From: Lachnospiraceae bacterium
GTDB lineage: Bacteria; Bacillota; Clostridia; Lachnospirales; Lachnospiraceae
NCBI GenBank assembly: GCA_009774245.1
Contig: VSNM01000008.1
Span: forward strand, 49,439-113,438
Length of the DNA: 64,000 nucleotides
Direction: 5' to 3'
Shown: one piece after another, positions 44,658 to 53,657 of the stretch
Numbering within the stretch: the stretch's first letter is position 1
Layout of the letters: each line of letters starts with the position of its first letter
Position numbers and translations under genes: made by a program
Notes under the pieces: generated by a model
The model's database searches: none
What the model was told of the DNA's origin: nothing
The model's input: only the letters and a program-made list of their open reading frames with translations

Positions 44658-45434
44658 TTAAATTTCAACATGCTTCATGTAATACCCGAAGCACCCCTTG
44701 TACAGCTTATGGTCGGCGTCCTGCTGCATACGCGCCTCCCCGTTCTCAAATCCCTCAAAGCCAAACATCTGCGCAATGCGCTGCTCCCTCTCATAATACA
44801 CCCCCGGGACGCCCAGGTAATATGCGATGTCCTTCTGCGCATAGCGAAATAAAAGCAGCTGTCTGTAATTGTAATACGCATGTAATACAAAAGAATTTGT
44901 CGCCAGCTCATGATATTTTTCCGCCAGTATTACCACGTCGCGCGGCCGTATCAGGATACTCTGCGCCTCCTGACAGATGTGTACCTCCGGGTAGAGCCTG
45001 CGCAGCTGCTGCCACTTGTCCTCACAGATTTCCTCGCAGAGCTCCTCATATTCCGTCTGGTCCGTACTTTTTGCCACATGAATCTCATTGTGCTCCGGCG
45101 CAGGCGCGGCACTGTCCGATGCAGGATAATCATCCCTGAGTACACAGACACCCATGCGTGTCCCATACAACGGTATCTCGACGCGCATACACCGCGCAAA
45201 GTCCACCTTGTCATTCCACTTCATTTTCTCCATGCCGTATCCCGACCTGATTGCCATATCCCCCAGGAAGATTTTTTCATCATGGATGTTTACGGCATAC
45301 ACCTTGCAGCGGTCACCGCACTGCAGCGGCACACCCCTGAGTCCGACGCTGACTCCTCCGTCATCTACCCGCAAAAAACCGATATTGCGCTCCTTCTTGC
45401 CATTATTCATATAGTCAATATAAAAAAACTGCAT
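44658..45434 (-). CDS. DUF6128-like protein
   Basis: 258 residues, no membrane helix. The N-terminal part (FYIDYMNNGKKERNIGFLRV) is beta-rich and the C-terminal part (KDIAYYLGVPGVYYEREQRI) carries the conserved end I associate with DUF6128 proteins of Lachnospiraceae. Function unknown. GGAGGAG precedes the ATG. A duplicated GATCATGGTTATACT lies in its promoter region. Confidence 0.6.
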   Translation of the reverse strand: MQFFYIDYMNNGKKERNIGFLRVDDGGVSVGLRGVPLQCGDRCKVYAVNIHDEKIFLGDMAIRSGYGMEKMKWNDKVDFARCMRVEIPLYGTRMGVCVLRDDYPASDSAAPAPEHNEIHVAKSTDQTEYEELCEEICEDKWQQLRRLYPEVHICQEAQSILIRPRDVVILAEKYHELATNSFVLHAYYNYRQLLLFRYAQKDIAYYLGVPGVYYEREQRIAQMFGFEGFENGEARMQQDADHKLYKGCFGYYMKHVEI

Positions 45435-45453
45435 ACGCTGACTCCTCCACTCC

Positions 45454-45483
45454 GATCATGGTTATACTGATCATGGTTATACT
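45454..45483. repeat. Exact 15-bp direct duplication
   Basis: GATCATGGTTATACT occurs twice head to tail. On the minus strand each copy holds a TATAAC sequence that could serve as a -10 element for the DUF6128-like gene, so the duplication may have copied a promoter element. Confidence 0.75.
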
Positions 45484-45527
45484 AATGTATGTCCAGTGAG
45501 ACAGGCATATGCATTGTTTTTTCGCTC

Positions 45528-46055
45528 CTACAATTCCATCTCATACGGCAGCCGCTGCGCCAGATATCCTTTCCTCCGGAGCATCTCCTCGATCTCATCC
45601 AGTATCGCTTCGCTGTCCGCGCCGATCGTATGAAAATGATACCCTGAGGTCACATTCAGCAGCGGCGTCGATTTGCCCGACCGGATATTATCCACAAACA
45701 CGCGCACATCCCTGCGGCTTTTGATGTTCAGCGCAGCCGTCATCTTCCCGTATGCCCTGTGATTGACCATTACATTCTGAACGGTGCCGCCGAGGTCCAC
45801 GATGGAGTTGAGCTCATCCTCCACCTGCTCGTCCGTATGGCATACCTTCAGGATACGCACACTCCCACTCTGCTCTGTGCGATCCAGATAATACCCCTTC
45901 GTGGTGGATAGGATCGGATAGCCCTCCGTGCGCAGAATCGCCACGTCCTGCACTACAACTTGGCGGCTCACTCCCGTCTGCTTCCCCAGAGCGCTGCCGG
46001 AAATCGGAGTTTGCGACTGCTGCAGCATTGACAAAAGTATCTTTCTCCGTTCCAT
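45528..46055 (-). CDS. niaR: NAD biosynthesis repressor NiaR (3H domain)
   Basis: 175 residues. An N-terminal helix-turn-helix (MLQQSQTPISGSALGKQTGV) and a C-terminal 3H domain with the three histidine positions (VCHTDEQ, VNHRAYG, SGYHFHTI). NiaR/YrxA proteins bind nicotinic acid through these residues and repress niacin and NAD genes in Firmicutes. It is the last gene of the nadA-nadB-nadC-niaR operon, 10 bp after nadC, so it most likely controls its own operon. Confidence 0.92.
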   Translation of the reverse strand: MERRKILLSMLQQSQTPISGSALGKQTGVSRQVVVQDVAILRTEGYPILSTTKGYYLDRTEQSGSVRILKVCHTDEQVEDELNSIVDLGGTVQNVMVNHRAYGKMTAALNIKSRRDVRVFVDNIRSGKSTPLLNVTSGYHFHTIGADSEAILDEIEEMLRRKGYLAQRLPYEMEL

Positions 46056-46065
46056 AATACCTCCC

Positions 46066-46920
46066 TCAATCCAATACTTTTAAGTGTTTCAGACTGATAT
46101 CCAGGATTGGCGCCGAATGTGTGAGCGCCCCGCTTGACACATAATCGATACCCAGACTTGTGATCGTCTCGATATTCTCCCTCGTAATATTTCCCGAGCA
46201 CTCTGTCTGCGCCCTTCCGTCAATGATGCGCACCGCCTCCGCCATCTCGTCAGGCGTCATATTGTCCAGCATGATGATATCCGCGCCGGCTTCCACGGCC
46301 TCGCGCACCATATCAAGGTTTTCCGTCTCCACCTCAATCTTCCGCACAAACGGCGCATATGCACGCGCAGCCTCCACGGCCTCGCGCACGCCTCCCGCCG
46401 CATCGATATGATTGTCCTTTAAGAGCACTCCATCGGAGAGATTGTATCTGTGGTTGCGGCCTCCGCCCACGCGCACCGCATACTTCTCAAACACGCGCAT
46501 GCCCGGCGTCGTCTTTCTTGTGTCGAGGAGCATCGTCCCGCTTCCCTCCAAGAGCTTTGCCACACTGTCTGTGTAGGTAGCGATACCGCTCATGCGCTGC
46601 AGATAATTCAGCGCAGTACGCTCACCGGACAGAAGTACGCGGACATCGCCCGTAACGACCGCGAGCACCTGTCCCTTTCGCACATGATCGCCGTCCTTTG
46701 CCGTGCTGGTCACTTTCGTCTCTGAGTCCAGCAGCGTAAACACCCTCTCAAAAACTGCAAGCCCGGCAAGGATGCCATCCTCCTTGCAGATTAACTGCAC
46801 CTCACCTCTCCTGTACCCGGGCATGACAGCATTGGTGGACACGTCCTCATTGTTGATGTCCTCCTCCAGCGCCATTTTGATGTATTTGTCAGCGACAAGC
46901 TGCATTGTGATTGGATTCAT
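46066..46920 (-). CDS. nadC: Quinolinate phosphoribosyltransferase
   Basis: 284 residues. Typical motifs: LQRMSGIATYTDSVAKLL, LLDTRKTTPGMRVFEKYAV, VRVGGGRNHRYNLSDGVLLK, KIEVETENLDMVREA, and TSLGIDYVSSGALTHSAPIL. The enzyme makes nicotinate mononucleotide from quinolinate and PRPP. AGGAG precedes the ATG. The third gene of the NAD operon. Confidence 0.97.
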   Translation of the reverse strand: MNPITMQLVADKYIKMALEEDINNEDVSTNAVMPGYRRGEVQLICKEDGILAGLAVFERVFTLLDSETKVTSTAKDGDHVRKGQVLAVVTGDVRVLLSGERTALNYLQRMSGIATYTDSVAKLLEGSGTMLLDTRKTTPGMRVFEKYAVRVGGGRNHRYNLSDGVLLKDNHIDAAGGVREAVEAARAYAPFVRKIEVETENLDMVREAVEAGADIIMLDNMTPDEMAEAVRIIDGRAQTECSGNITRENIETITSLGIDYVSSGALTHSAPILDISLKHLKVLD

Positions 46921-47024
46921 ATTCGTTACTCCTTTTTCTTCTATAAATTATATTCCCTATTACATTTTCTATCTTTTTTCTTTTATTTATATTCTTAAAT
47001 TCTCTATTTTGCGCTCTATATTGT

Positions 47025-48203
47025 TTATGCAGGCTGGGTTTTTGCGATATTTACAGCCGCGCGCTTCGCAAAGACGAGACTCTCCAGCAGGCTGTTGCTG
47101 GCAAGCCTGTTCTTCCCATGGACACCGTTGCAGCTCGTCTCACCCACAGCATACAGATGCGCCATTGTCGTCTGGGAATCGCTGTCCACATGCACGCCGC
47201 CCATGAAATAATGCTGTGCCGGCACGATCGGAACCGGCTCGCGCAGCAGATCATAGCCCTCCTCCAGACAGTGCTGATATATATTGGGAAAATGCTCTCT
47301 CACAATGTTCTCGGGAACCTTCTCAAAGGACAGGTACTCGTACGCGGTCCCCTCCTTTTCCATCTCCTTTTGGATGGCCTCAGTCACCACATCGCGTGGG
47401 AGAAGCTCGTCCACGAAGCGCTCGCCCTTGTGGTTCAGTATGATTGCGCCCTCCCCCCGCGCGGACTCCGAGATCAGAAAGCTTCTGCCCGGCTTTGTGC
47501 TGTAGAGGCAGGTTGGATGAATCTGTACATAGTCCATGTGCTCGAGCTGCACGCCATGCTCCTTTGCAATTCGACAGGCGTCCCCGGTCAGGAGCGGAAA
47601 GTTCGTGGAGTGACGGTAAAGCCCGCCGATTCCCCCTGTTGCCATAACCGTATCGGGCGCATATATATACAGGTCATCTCCGTTCTGATCTCTCGCCTTC
47701 ATCCCGACACAGACGCCATCCTTCTCGATAATGTCCGTCATGGTCGTATACTCCATCATCGTGACATTTTCCAGCCTCCTCACATGGGACAGCAGCGTAG
47801 TCGTGATCTCCTCCCCTGTGATGTCCTTGTGAAAGCAGATGCGCGGCTTTGAGTGCGCACCCTCCCGCGTATATGCGAGACTTCCATCCTCATTTCGCTC
47901 AAAACGCACTCCCAGCGCCAACAGATGATCAATAATATCACGGCTGGAATTGATCATAATCTCTACGCTCTCGGCACGGTTTTCATAATGCCCCGCCCGC
48001 ATCGTATCCTCAAAATACGCGTCGAAATCACTGTCGTCGCGCAGCACACAGATGCCGCCCTGCGCCAGCATCGAATCGCAGCTTCCCACATCCTCCTTCG
48101 ACAGCATGAGAATCCTCTTATCCCGTGGCAGCGACAGCGCTGTGTACAGTCCCGCGACGCCACAACCCGCAATCACTATATCATAGTACAACTCCTTTGT
48201 CAT
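47025..48203 (-). CDS. nadB: L-aspartate oxidase
   Basis: 392 residues. FAD-binding start DIVIAGCGVAGLYTAL, the SMLAQGGICV segment, AYTREGAHSKPRICF (catalytic region), QIHPTCLY, HYFMGGVHVD and the FAD end motif NGVHGKNRLASNSLLE. Oxidises L-aspartate to iminoaspartate for NadA. It is shorter than E. coli NadB (about 540) because the C-terminal helical domain is missing, as in several Clostridia. Start set at ATG 48203 since the upstream extension only covers nadA's end. Confidence 0.95.
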   Translation of the reverse strand: MTKELYYDIVIAGCGVAGLYTALSLPRDKRILMLSKEDVGSCDSMLAQGGICVLRDDSDFDAYFEDTMRAGHYENRAESVEIMINSSRDIIDHLLALGVRFERNEDGSLAYTREGAHSKPRICFHKDITGEEITTTLLSHVRRLENVTMMEYTTMTDIIEKDGVCVGMKARDQNGDDLYIYAPDTVMATGGIGGLYRHSTNFPLLTGDACRIAKEHGVQLEHMDYVQIHPTCLYSTKPGRSFLISESARGEGAIILNHKGERFVDELLPRDVVTEAIQKEMEKEGTAYEYLSFEKVPENIVREHFPNIYQHCLEEGYDLLREPVPIVPAQHYFMGGVHVDSDSQTTMAHLYAVGETSCNGVHGKNRLASNSLLESLVFAKRAAVNIAKTQPA

Positions 48204-48250
48204 TTTTCCGTATCCAACCCTTTCCTTTTGTTGATAACGCATCCGCGTTT

Positions 48251-49159
48251 TCACTGCGCCAGCTCCAGCATGCGCATCAGCGTCCTCTTTGCCGCCACGC
48301 TCTCCTGCCCGTCATCCATCCGCATCTCGTTGCTTTCCTTTTTCAGCACATCTATGATTTTGTCCAGCGTTATCCTCTTCATATCTGTACAGACCGGCTC
48401 TGTCCGCGGGAAGAAAAAGGCCGCGTCTCCCCGCGCCTGCTGCAACGCATAGCTGACTCCTGACTCTGTTCCGATGATAAAGGCTGTATCTGTGCTATTT
48501 TTGGCATAATTGATTATGCCGCTCGTGGAGCCGATATAATCCGCCAGCGCCAGGACCTCACTGCTGCACTCCGGATGGACAAGCACTCTGGCAGACGGAT
48601 GCTGCTCCTTCAGCTCCCTGATCTCCTCCGCCTTCATATGCTCATGAATCGGGCAATACCCTTCATTATACAGGAAGTGTTTCTCCGGAACCTTCCCAGC
48701 CACAAAATGCGCGAGGTTCCTGTCCGGGATAAACAGAATATTATGATTGGGCAGATTTCTGACAATCTGCACCGCATTCGCGGAAGTCACGCTGACATCC
48801 GACCACGATTTAATCTCGGCCGTCGAGTTGATATAACACACGACAGCCAAATCCTCATACTGCGCCCTGGCCCTCTCCACTATCTCCTTCGTCACCATAT
48901 GTGCCATAGGACAGTCCGCTTCCGCGTCCGGCATCAGCACTGTCTTTTGCGGATTCAGCAGTTTTGCGCTCTCCCCCATAAAGGACACACCGCAGAATAC
49001 AATCGTCCTGTGCGGCAGCTCCACGGCCTTCCTGCTCAGGAAATAGGAGTCCCCTATGTAATCCGCTATCTCCTGCACCTCCGGACGAACATAGTAATGC
49101 GCCAGTATCACCGCGTCCTTTTCCTCTTTCAGTTTCTGTATCTCTTCCTGTTTTGTCAT
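48251..49159 (-). CDS. nadA: Quinolinate synthase
   Basis: 302 residues, the short class of NadA. HYYVRPEVQEIADYIGDSYF is the substrate region; the three cysteines for the 4Fe-4S cluster lie in VFCGVSFMGES, VHPECSSEV and the C-terminal part near RTEPVCTDMK. Condenses iminoaspartate with dihydroxyacetone phosphate. First gene of the operon, with GAGGAGGAG before the ATG. Confidence 0.96.
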   Translation of the reverse strand: MTKQEEIQKLKEEKDAVILAHYYVRPEVQEIADYIGDSYFLSRKAVELPHRTIVFCGVSFMGESAKLLNPQKTVLMPDAEADCPMAHMVTKEIVERARAQYEDLAVVCYINSTAEIKSWSDVSVTSANAVQIVRNLPNHNILFIPDRNLAHFVAGKVPEKHFLYNEGYCPIHEHMKAEEIRELKEQHPSARVLVHPECSSEVLALADYIGSTSGIINYAKNSTDTAFIIGTESGVSYALQQARGDAAFFFPRTEPVCTDMKRITLDKIIDVLKKESNEMRMDDGQESVAAKRTLMRMLELAQ

Positions 49160-49186
49160 ATCGGCTCCTCCTCATCAGTTTTATGC

Positions 49187-49215
49187 AGTATAACACATAT
49201 CCTTACAACTGACAA
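49187..49215 (-). promoter_or_regulatory. Promoter of the nadA-nadB-nadC-niaR operon
   Basis: Minus-strand TTGTCA (49210-49215) and TATACT (49187-49192) are 17 bp apart, near consensus. ACAGGTGTCTTGTCA overlaps the -35; its position and G/T-rich form make it a candidate NiaR operator, but no clear palindrome is seen, so the operator is only suggested. Confidence 0.75.
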
Positions 49216-49321
49216 GACACCTGTTATGACTATCACTTTTTTCTGTTCATTTTTATGACAAAATGGTTGATTATCTCAAAAAAGCCTTGATTTACGGGCA
49301 TACAAGCAGGATTTCAAGCTG

Positions 49322-49342
49322 AATTTACTACCAATTTACTAC
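49322..49342. repeat. AATTTACTAC direct repeat near the island's left edge
   Basis: AATTTACTAC occurs twice with one base between. A 9-bp AGCCTTGAT is also repeated on either side (about 49280 and 49367). Short direct repeats of this kind near an island edge can be integrase core or arm sites. No second copy was found at the right end in this window. Confidence 0.35.
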
Positions 49343-49421
49343 TTTTGAGGGAAAGAGCCTTGATATGCCGCCCGGAACCCTGCCAGCCCAGCCACCAGCA
49401 CACAGCATTGAGAAAGAATAA

Positions 49422-49586
49422 ATGAAAACTGAATACGACGCATACGCGGCGTTTCTCTATCCCAACACGGGAGAACAGGAACGCCGCTTTTTTTATGCCC
49501 TCATGTTACGCAGTAGGGGCAAAAAGAGCCTTGCTATATGCGGCTTTGCGGGCGCACTTTTGCCGGGGACAGGGATTTATACCTAA
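49422..49586 (+). CDS. 54-residue ORF of the Tn1549-like segment
   Basis: MKTEYDAYAAFLYPNTGEQE opens a small basic protein ending in PGTGIYT. Weak ribosome site (GAGAAAG). It lies just before the DUF6017 gene, where such elements often carry short ORFs. Function unknown; a coding role is uncertain. Confidence 0.45.
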   Translation: MKTEYDAYAAFLYPNTGEQERRFFYALMLRSRGKKSLAICGFAGALLPGTGIYT

Positions 49587-49645
49587 CCCCGGCAAAATGG
49601 CGTTCTATCGCGTAACAAATCCACAACCAAAGGAGTGATGAAGCT

Positions 49646-50623
49646 ATGGCAGTTTTCCGAGTGGAACGCAACAAGGGCTATACCGTTATGAGCAACCACC
49701 ATTTACGCAACAAGGAGCTGACCTTAAAGGCAAAGGGGCTTTTGTCGCAAATGCTTTCCCTTCCCGAAGATTGGGACTACACCCTTGCGGGGCTGTCACA
49801 GATCAACCGGGAAAAGATAGACGCTATCCGGGAAGCCATAAAGGAGCTGGAACGCGCTGGGTATATCGTCCGATCACGGGAGCGCGACGAGAAAGGACGC
49901 TTGCGGGGAGCCGATTATGTAATCTATGAGCAGCCGCATACAGAACCTACGCCGGATTTACCTACATTGGAAAATCCAACATTGGATAATCCAATGCAGG
50001 AAAAACCAATGTTGGAAAAACCTACGTTGGAAAATCCAATGCAATTAAATAAAGATATACAAAGAACTGACTTACCAACAAAAGAAAAAAGAAATACGGA
50101 TTTACAAAGTACCCATTCCATTCCTATCCTTTCCCCTAACCCCTCTCCTTTGGAGCAGGAAGCGGCTACGCCGCCGGAACGGAAACGAAAGGAAGCGGAA
50201 GCACAGACCGCTTTTGAGATTTACCGGGAGATCATCAAGGAAAATATCGACTATGACATTCTCATACAGGATATGAAGTTTGACGGGGACAGGCTGAATG
50301 AAATTGTAGACCTCATGCTGGAAACCGTCTGTACCCGGAGAAAGACGATCCGCATTGCCGGGGACGACTACCCCGCCGAGCTGGTAAAAGCAAAGTTTAT
50401 GAAGCTGGACGCTGAACATATCCGCTTTGTGCTGGACTGCATGAAAGAGAACACAACCAAAATCCGCAACATCAAGCAGTATTTACGGGCGGTGCTTTTC
50501 AATGCCCCGTCCACAATCGGCAATTATTACACGTCCCTTGTGGCTCACGACATGGCAAGCGGCGCACTTGCGCCACAGGAGCCGCACGACCCCTATTCAT
50601 TCAAACCGGGCGAAAGCCTGTAA
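49646..50623 (+). CDS. Tn1549-type winged-helix/DUF6017 protein
   Basis: 325 residues. The N-terminal 100 residues (FRVERNKGYTVMSNHHLRNK) form a replication-initiator-like winged helix (AIKELERAGYIVRSRERDEK); the C-terminal 130 residues match DUF6017. The middle holds proline-rich repeats (PTLENPTLDNPMQEKPMLEK) from a short minisatellite. Such proteins accompany integrative conjugative elements and may start their replication. AAAGGAG lies upstream of the ATG. Confidence 0.75.
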   Translation: MAVFRVERNKGYTVMSNHHLRNKELTLKAKGLLSQMLSLPEDWDYTLAGLSQINREKIDAIREAIKELERAGYIVRSRERDEKGRLRGADYVIYEQPHTEPTPDLPTLENPTLDNPMQEKPMLEKPTLENPMQLNKDIQRTDLPTKEKRNTDLQSTHSIPILSPNPSPLEQEAATPPERKRKEAEAQTAFEIYREIIKENIDYDILIQDMKFDGDRLNEIVDLMLETVCTRRKTIRIAGDDYPAELVKAKFMKLDAEHIRFVLDCMKENTTKIRNIKQYLRAVLFNAPSTIGNYYTSLVAHDMASGALAPQEPHDPYSFKPGESL

Positions 50624-50654
50624 CCACCCACAACCACAAAAGGAGGATTTTATT

Positions 50655-50882
50655 ATGGCACAGAAAATGACGGGAGCATTGGTATTTGACGAGCGCACAG
50701 ACCGCTACGACATTCGCTTTGACCTTGCCAGCTATTACGGCGGGCTGCATTGCGGGGACTGTTTCGACGTGTTCACACGCGGCAAGTGGAAGCCGACCCG
50801 TATTGAAATGAATATGGCGCAGGAATGGTACTTGGTGGGTATCAGAGCCGACGACTTAAACGGGCTGCGGGTGCGTATCTGA
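50655..50882 (+). CDS. DUF5348 protein
   Basis: 75 residues (MAQKMTGALVFDERTDRYDI..., GGLHCGDCFDVF, GKWKPTRIEM). The family is common in Tn1549-like elements right after the DUF6017 gene, as here. AGGAGG precedes the ATG. Function unknown. Its stop codon overlaps the first bases of the recombinase remnant, so the two were probably joined by a deletion. Confidence 0.75.
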   Translation: MAQKMTGALVFDERTDRYDIRFDLASYYGGLHCGDCFDVFTRGKWKPTRIEMNMAQEWYLVGIRADDLNGLRVRI

Positions 50883-51459
50883 CCGCCGCCCCGACTTCTC
50901 CGAGCTTACAACGCCCATGCTCAATGAGTTTATTGAGAAAGTGGTTGTGCATGAGGGCGAGGGACGGGGGAATGACCGCCGCCAGCGGATAGACATTTAC
51001 CTAAACTTTATCGGGGCTTTTGAAGTGCCGGAATATATTGTCACCCCGGCAGAGGTAGAGGAACAACGCCGCCAGCATGAGGAACAGGCGGCAAAGGAAG
51101 CCCGGTCAAAGGAGCTTGCAAAGGCGCGGTATGAGAAACGCAAGGCAGAAAAACGGGAATTTACCGCAAGGAAGAAAGCGGGGCTTCTCACCCCGGAAGA
51201 ACTGGAAGCGGAGGAAAATCGGCTTGCACACAACCGGGAGTGGCAAAAGGAATGGCGGGAGAAACGAAAAGCCAGCGAGCCAGAGAAGCCGCCCAAGCAG
51301 AAATCCATAAAGGAGCTTATGGCGGTTGAAAAGACCGGGGCAGACCTCACGCCGGAGGAAACGGAACGGCTTGCGGCATACCGCCGGAAGAAAGCCGACC
51401 AGCAGAGGGCAAGGCGGGAGGGAAAGAAAAGCGACCAGCCGAAAAAGAAAGTCAGTTAG
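50881..51459 (+). pseudogene. C-terminal remnant of a large serine recombinase
   Basis: The frame reads DRRPDFSELTTPMLNEFIEK, then VVVHEGEG, DIYLNFIGAFEVP and a long charged tail. This is the DUF4368 end of the large serine recombinases carried by Tn1549/Tn4451-type elements. The catalytic N-terminal domain with its serine is absent, as is a convincing start (first ATG at 50917, no ribosome site). It is a deletion product with no recombinase activity expected. Confidence 0.75.
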
Positions 51460-51495
51460 CGGGGGCAGCCCCGCGCCGGGAGGAACAAAAGAAGC

Positions 51496-51672
51496 ATTGT
51501 GGAAATGTGCATAACAGGCTATGGAATCATGGATAACTCTATTCACAGCACATGGAAAAGCTAAAGTGCAGCTTTCCCACGTCCTGCAAACAGAGTTACC
51601 CACAATTCCATAAGACAGCCAGTTATACACATTACCAGCAATGCCGACTACTACGGAATCCCCCTCATTCCT
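51496..51672. repeat. Palindromic element with DnaA-box-like ends, copy 1
   Basis: Arms of about 60 bases (51504-51633) pair around AAAGTGC, and each end carries a nonamer of the DnaA-box form: TTATGCACA (minus strand, 51506-51514) and TTATACACA (51623-51631). The following 40 bases are shared with copy 2 at 55955. No ORF. It stands directly before the ECF sigma gene. The A/T-rich stretch from 51673 to 51833 contains no further gene and probably holds the sigma gene's promoter. Confidence 0.75.
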
Positions 51673-51833
51673 ACCTAGAAGATATTAAAACTTGATTTGA
51701 GATAAAAAAGATATGCTATAATTCTTCTGCAAAACAAAAAATTTTATTTTTTTTACAACCAAAATGACAAAATCCGTACTTAGTATAGTGGAGGCTGTTT
51801 ATCTACAAAATAACAAGGAGGTGAAAACATACT

Positions 51834-52391
51834 ATGGATGACGAGACGATTGTAAGTCTTTACTGGGCAAGAGATGAAAGTGCGATTGCAGAAACATCTT
51901 CAAAATATGGCGGGCTTTGTAATCATATCGCAAATAACATTCTCTCAAACTACCAAGACAGGGAAGAATGTCTCAACGATACTTACCTTGCAGTCTGGAA
52001 CGCAATCCCGGATAAGCACCCAAACAGATTTTCCGTATTTTTGAGCAGGATTGTCAGAAATCTGGCTTTGAAGAAATATGAATATATTTCTGCTGCTAAA
52101 AGAAATCCGGCTGTTGTTACCTCATTAGAGGAATTAGGTGACTGCGTATCCGGGACAGACAGCATAGAGTCGGAAATCGAAAAAAAGCATATCGAAAGTA
52201 CGATTGATAAGTTCCTCTGGCGGTTAGAGGAAGAAAAACGGACTGTATTTATACGGCGGTACTGGTATTTTGATTCAATCGAAACGATCTGTAAATATAC
52301 AGGCTTCAGCCAGAGCAAGGTAAAATCCATGCTTTACGAAATGCGCCGCAAGTTAAAAAAATATTTAGAAAGTGAGGGTATCAAAGTATGA
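51834..52391 (+). CDS. ECF-type sigma factor
   Basis: 185 residues. Region 2 is visible as ILSNYQDREECLNDTYLAVW and SVFLSRIVRNLALKKYEY; region 4 as RRYWYFDSIETICKYTGFSQ with KVKSMLYEMRRKLKKYL. The gene overlaps the next by 4 bp (ATGA). It most likely directs its own operon when the membrane partner releases it. GGAGG lies 12 bases before the ATG, a long spacing. Confidence 0.85.
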   Translation: MDDETIVSLYWARDESAIAETSSKYGGLCNHIANNILSNYQDREECLNDTYLAVWNAIPDKHPNRFSVFLSRIVRNLALKKYEYISAAKRNPAVVTSLEELGDCVSGTDSIESEIEKKHIESTIDKFLWRLEEEKRTVFIRRYWYFDSIETICKYTGFSQSKVKSMLYEMRRKLKKYLESEGIKV

Positions 52392-52999
52392 ACAAAAAAC
52401 AGCTTTCCGAACATATTGGGAACATTGATGACCGGCTTGTTGAACAGGCAGAGAATATCCCAAATTACAGACAACTGCATCACCGTCAGACAATAAGACG
52501 CTTCCTTACTGCCGCCGCAGCTTTTGTGCTTATGGCTTGCAGCTTTAGTGCAGGCGCGTTTGCCTTTGCCCGTGAAACAGTGGTTGAAGTGCCAGTAGAA
52601 CAGGAAATGATAAAGTTGGAAGAAATCAATCTTACACTGATCCTGCCCGATGATTGGAAAGGAAAATATTCTGTAGAAGCTAGTGGTCAGAATTATATTG
52701 TTTATCACACACAGGTCAGAGAAGATGTCAGTGCGGGGATAGACGCATTTGACGGCGGTGTCCTGTTTTATATCGTCTGCTATGAGGAATCCATGACACC
52801 GGAACAATTCATAGAAAAGGGATATGATTTTGTCCAGTACCGTTATCTGTTTTCTACCAGCGATAAAACTTACATTCTCTGCTATCCAAGTGACGTACAG
52901 TGGAATCCCGAAAATTCAGAACAGGAAACGGAATATCTGGGAATGGAGGGAGAAATAAAAGATATTAAGTTTGTGGTTGACAATATCCTTGCGGACTGA
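52388..52999 (+). CDS. Anti-sigma-like membrane protein
   Basis: 203 residues: a short cytosolic part (SEHIGNIDDRLVEQAENIPN), one membrane helix (FLTAAAAFVLMACSFSAGAF) and about 130 residues outside the membrane with no known domain. Translational coupling to the sigma gene and this topology fit an anti-sigma factor. The signal it senses is unknown. Confidence 0.75.
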   Translation: MNKKQLSEHIGNIDDRLVEQAENIPNYRQLHHRQTIRRFLTAAAAFVLMACSFSAGAFAFARETVVEVPVEQEMIKLEEINLTLILPDDWKGKYSVEASGQNYIVYHTQVREDVSAGIDAFDGGVLFYIVCYEESMTPEQFIEKGYDFVQYRYLFSTSDKTYILCYPSDVQWNPENSEQETEYLGMEGEIKDIKFVVDNILAD

Positions 53000-53024
53000 A
53001 AATGTTTTGAATCTTGAAACAGGC

Positions 53025-53056
53025 ATGGTGGGAATGCTGAACGTAAGGTATTTTTG
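53025..53056 (+). repeat. 32-bp inverted repeat flanking the lipoprotein gene, left copy
   Basis: It begins ATGGTGGGAATGCTGAAC and reappears in opposite orientation at 53658-53689 with three mismatches. The two copies bracket the lipoprotein gene (53121-53633) exactly between the anti-sigma and CapA genes. Confidence 0.75.
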
Positions 53057-53120
53057 TTCATAACCATATAGCTTTAACAGAAAAGTAAGTTTTAGTATCA
53101 CAATTACATGGAGGTTAAAA

Positions 53121-53633
53121 ATGGGAAACACAAAACAGAAACTATGGAAAAATATTTTGGTAATTGGCATTTTATCCGCAATATTACTTTCCGGGTGCGG
53201 CAAAGAAAATGTGCCAAAGGAAGAACCACTTATGGGCAGCGGCAGTGAAAGTACAGTGGCAGAAAAAGACAGTGTGCCGGAAGAAAATAATGCAGAAGCC
53301 GAAAAGCCGACAGAAGATACTGCACCCAGTGAAAAGGTTATGGAGCAGGCTATAAGCGAATGGAAAGAAATGTACGCTTCGTTTTATGAGTATAAGAATT
53401 GCTCCGCAGTTCTTGTGGAACGTAAAGAAAATGACGGAACGGTGGACGAGATATTCACACTGGATATTACATACTTGTCCGGGCAGCCGGAAAGCGATGA
53501 GCCGGAGCATTTCATTGCGGATATGAAAGCAAGCTATCCGGCGGATAATCCAGAGGATATTACTTTATGGATGGATAACAGCGGCGGGGCAATGACTGAT
53601 TTCACGCTGTTTAAAGAGTGTGGTCCCGGTTGA
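53121..53633 (+). CDS. Lipoprotein of the sigma/CapA cargo
   Basis: 170 residues. Signal peptide with lipobox ILSAILLSGC, then an acidic linker rich in E and P and a C-terminal domain of about 90 residues (ISEWKEMYASFYEYKNCSAV) that I do not recognise. ATGGAGG precedes the start. It lies between inverted repeats and downstream of the sigma/anti-sigma pair. It would be anchored outside the membrane. Confidence 0.65.
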   Translation: MGNTKQKLWKNILVIGILSAILLSGCGKENVPKEEPLMGSGSESTVAEKDSVPEENNAEAEKPTEDTAPSEKVMEQAISEWKEMYASFYEYKNCSAVLVERKENDGTVDEIFTLDITYLSGQPESDEPEHFIADMKASYPADNPEDITLWMDNSGGAMTDFTLFKECGPG

Positions 53634-53657
53634 CAGGTAATATCCCACTGATATTTC

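Noticed and set aside
49193..49230. Certain NiaR operator
   Set aside because: The sequence at the -35 is suggestive but not a clear palindrome, so it is mentioned only as a candidate within the promoter entry.
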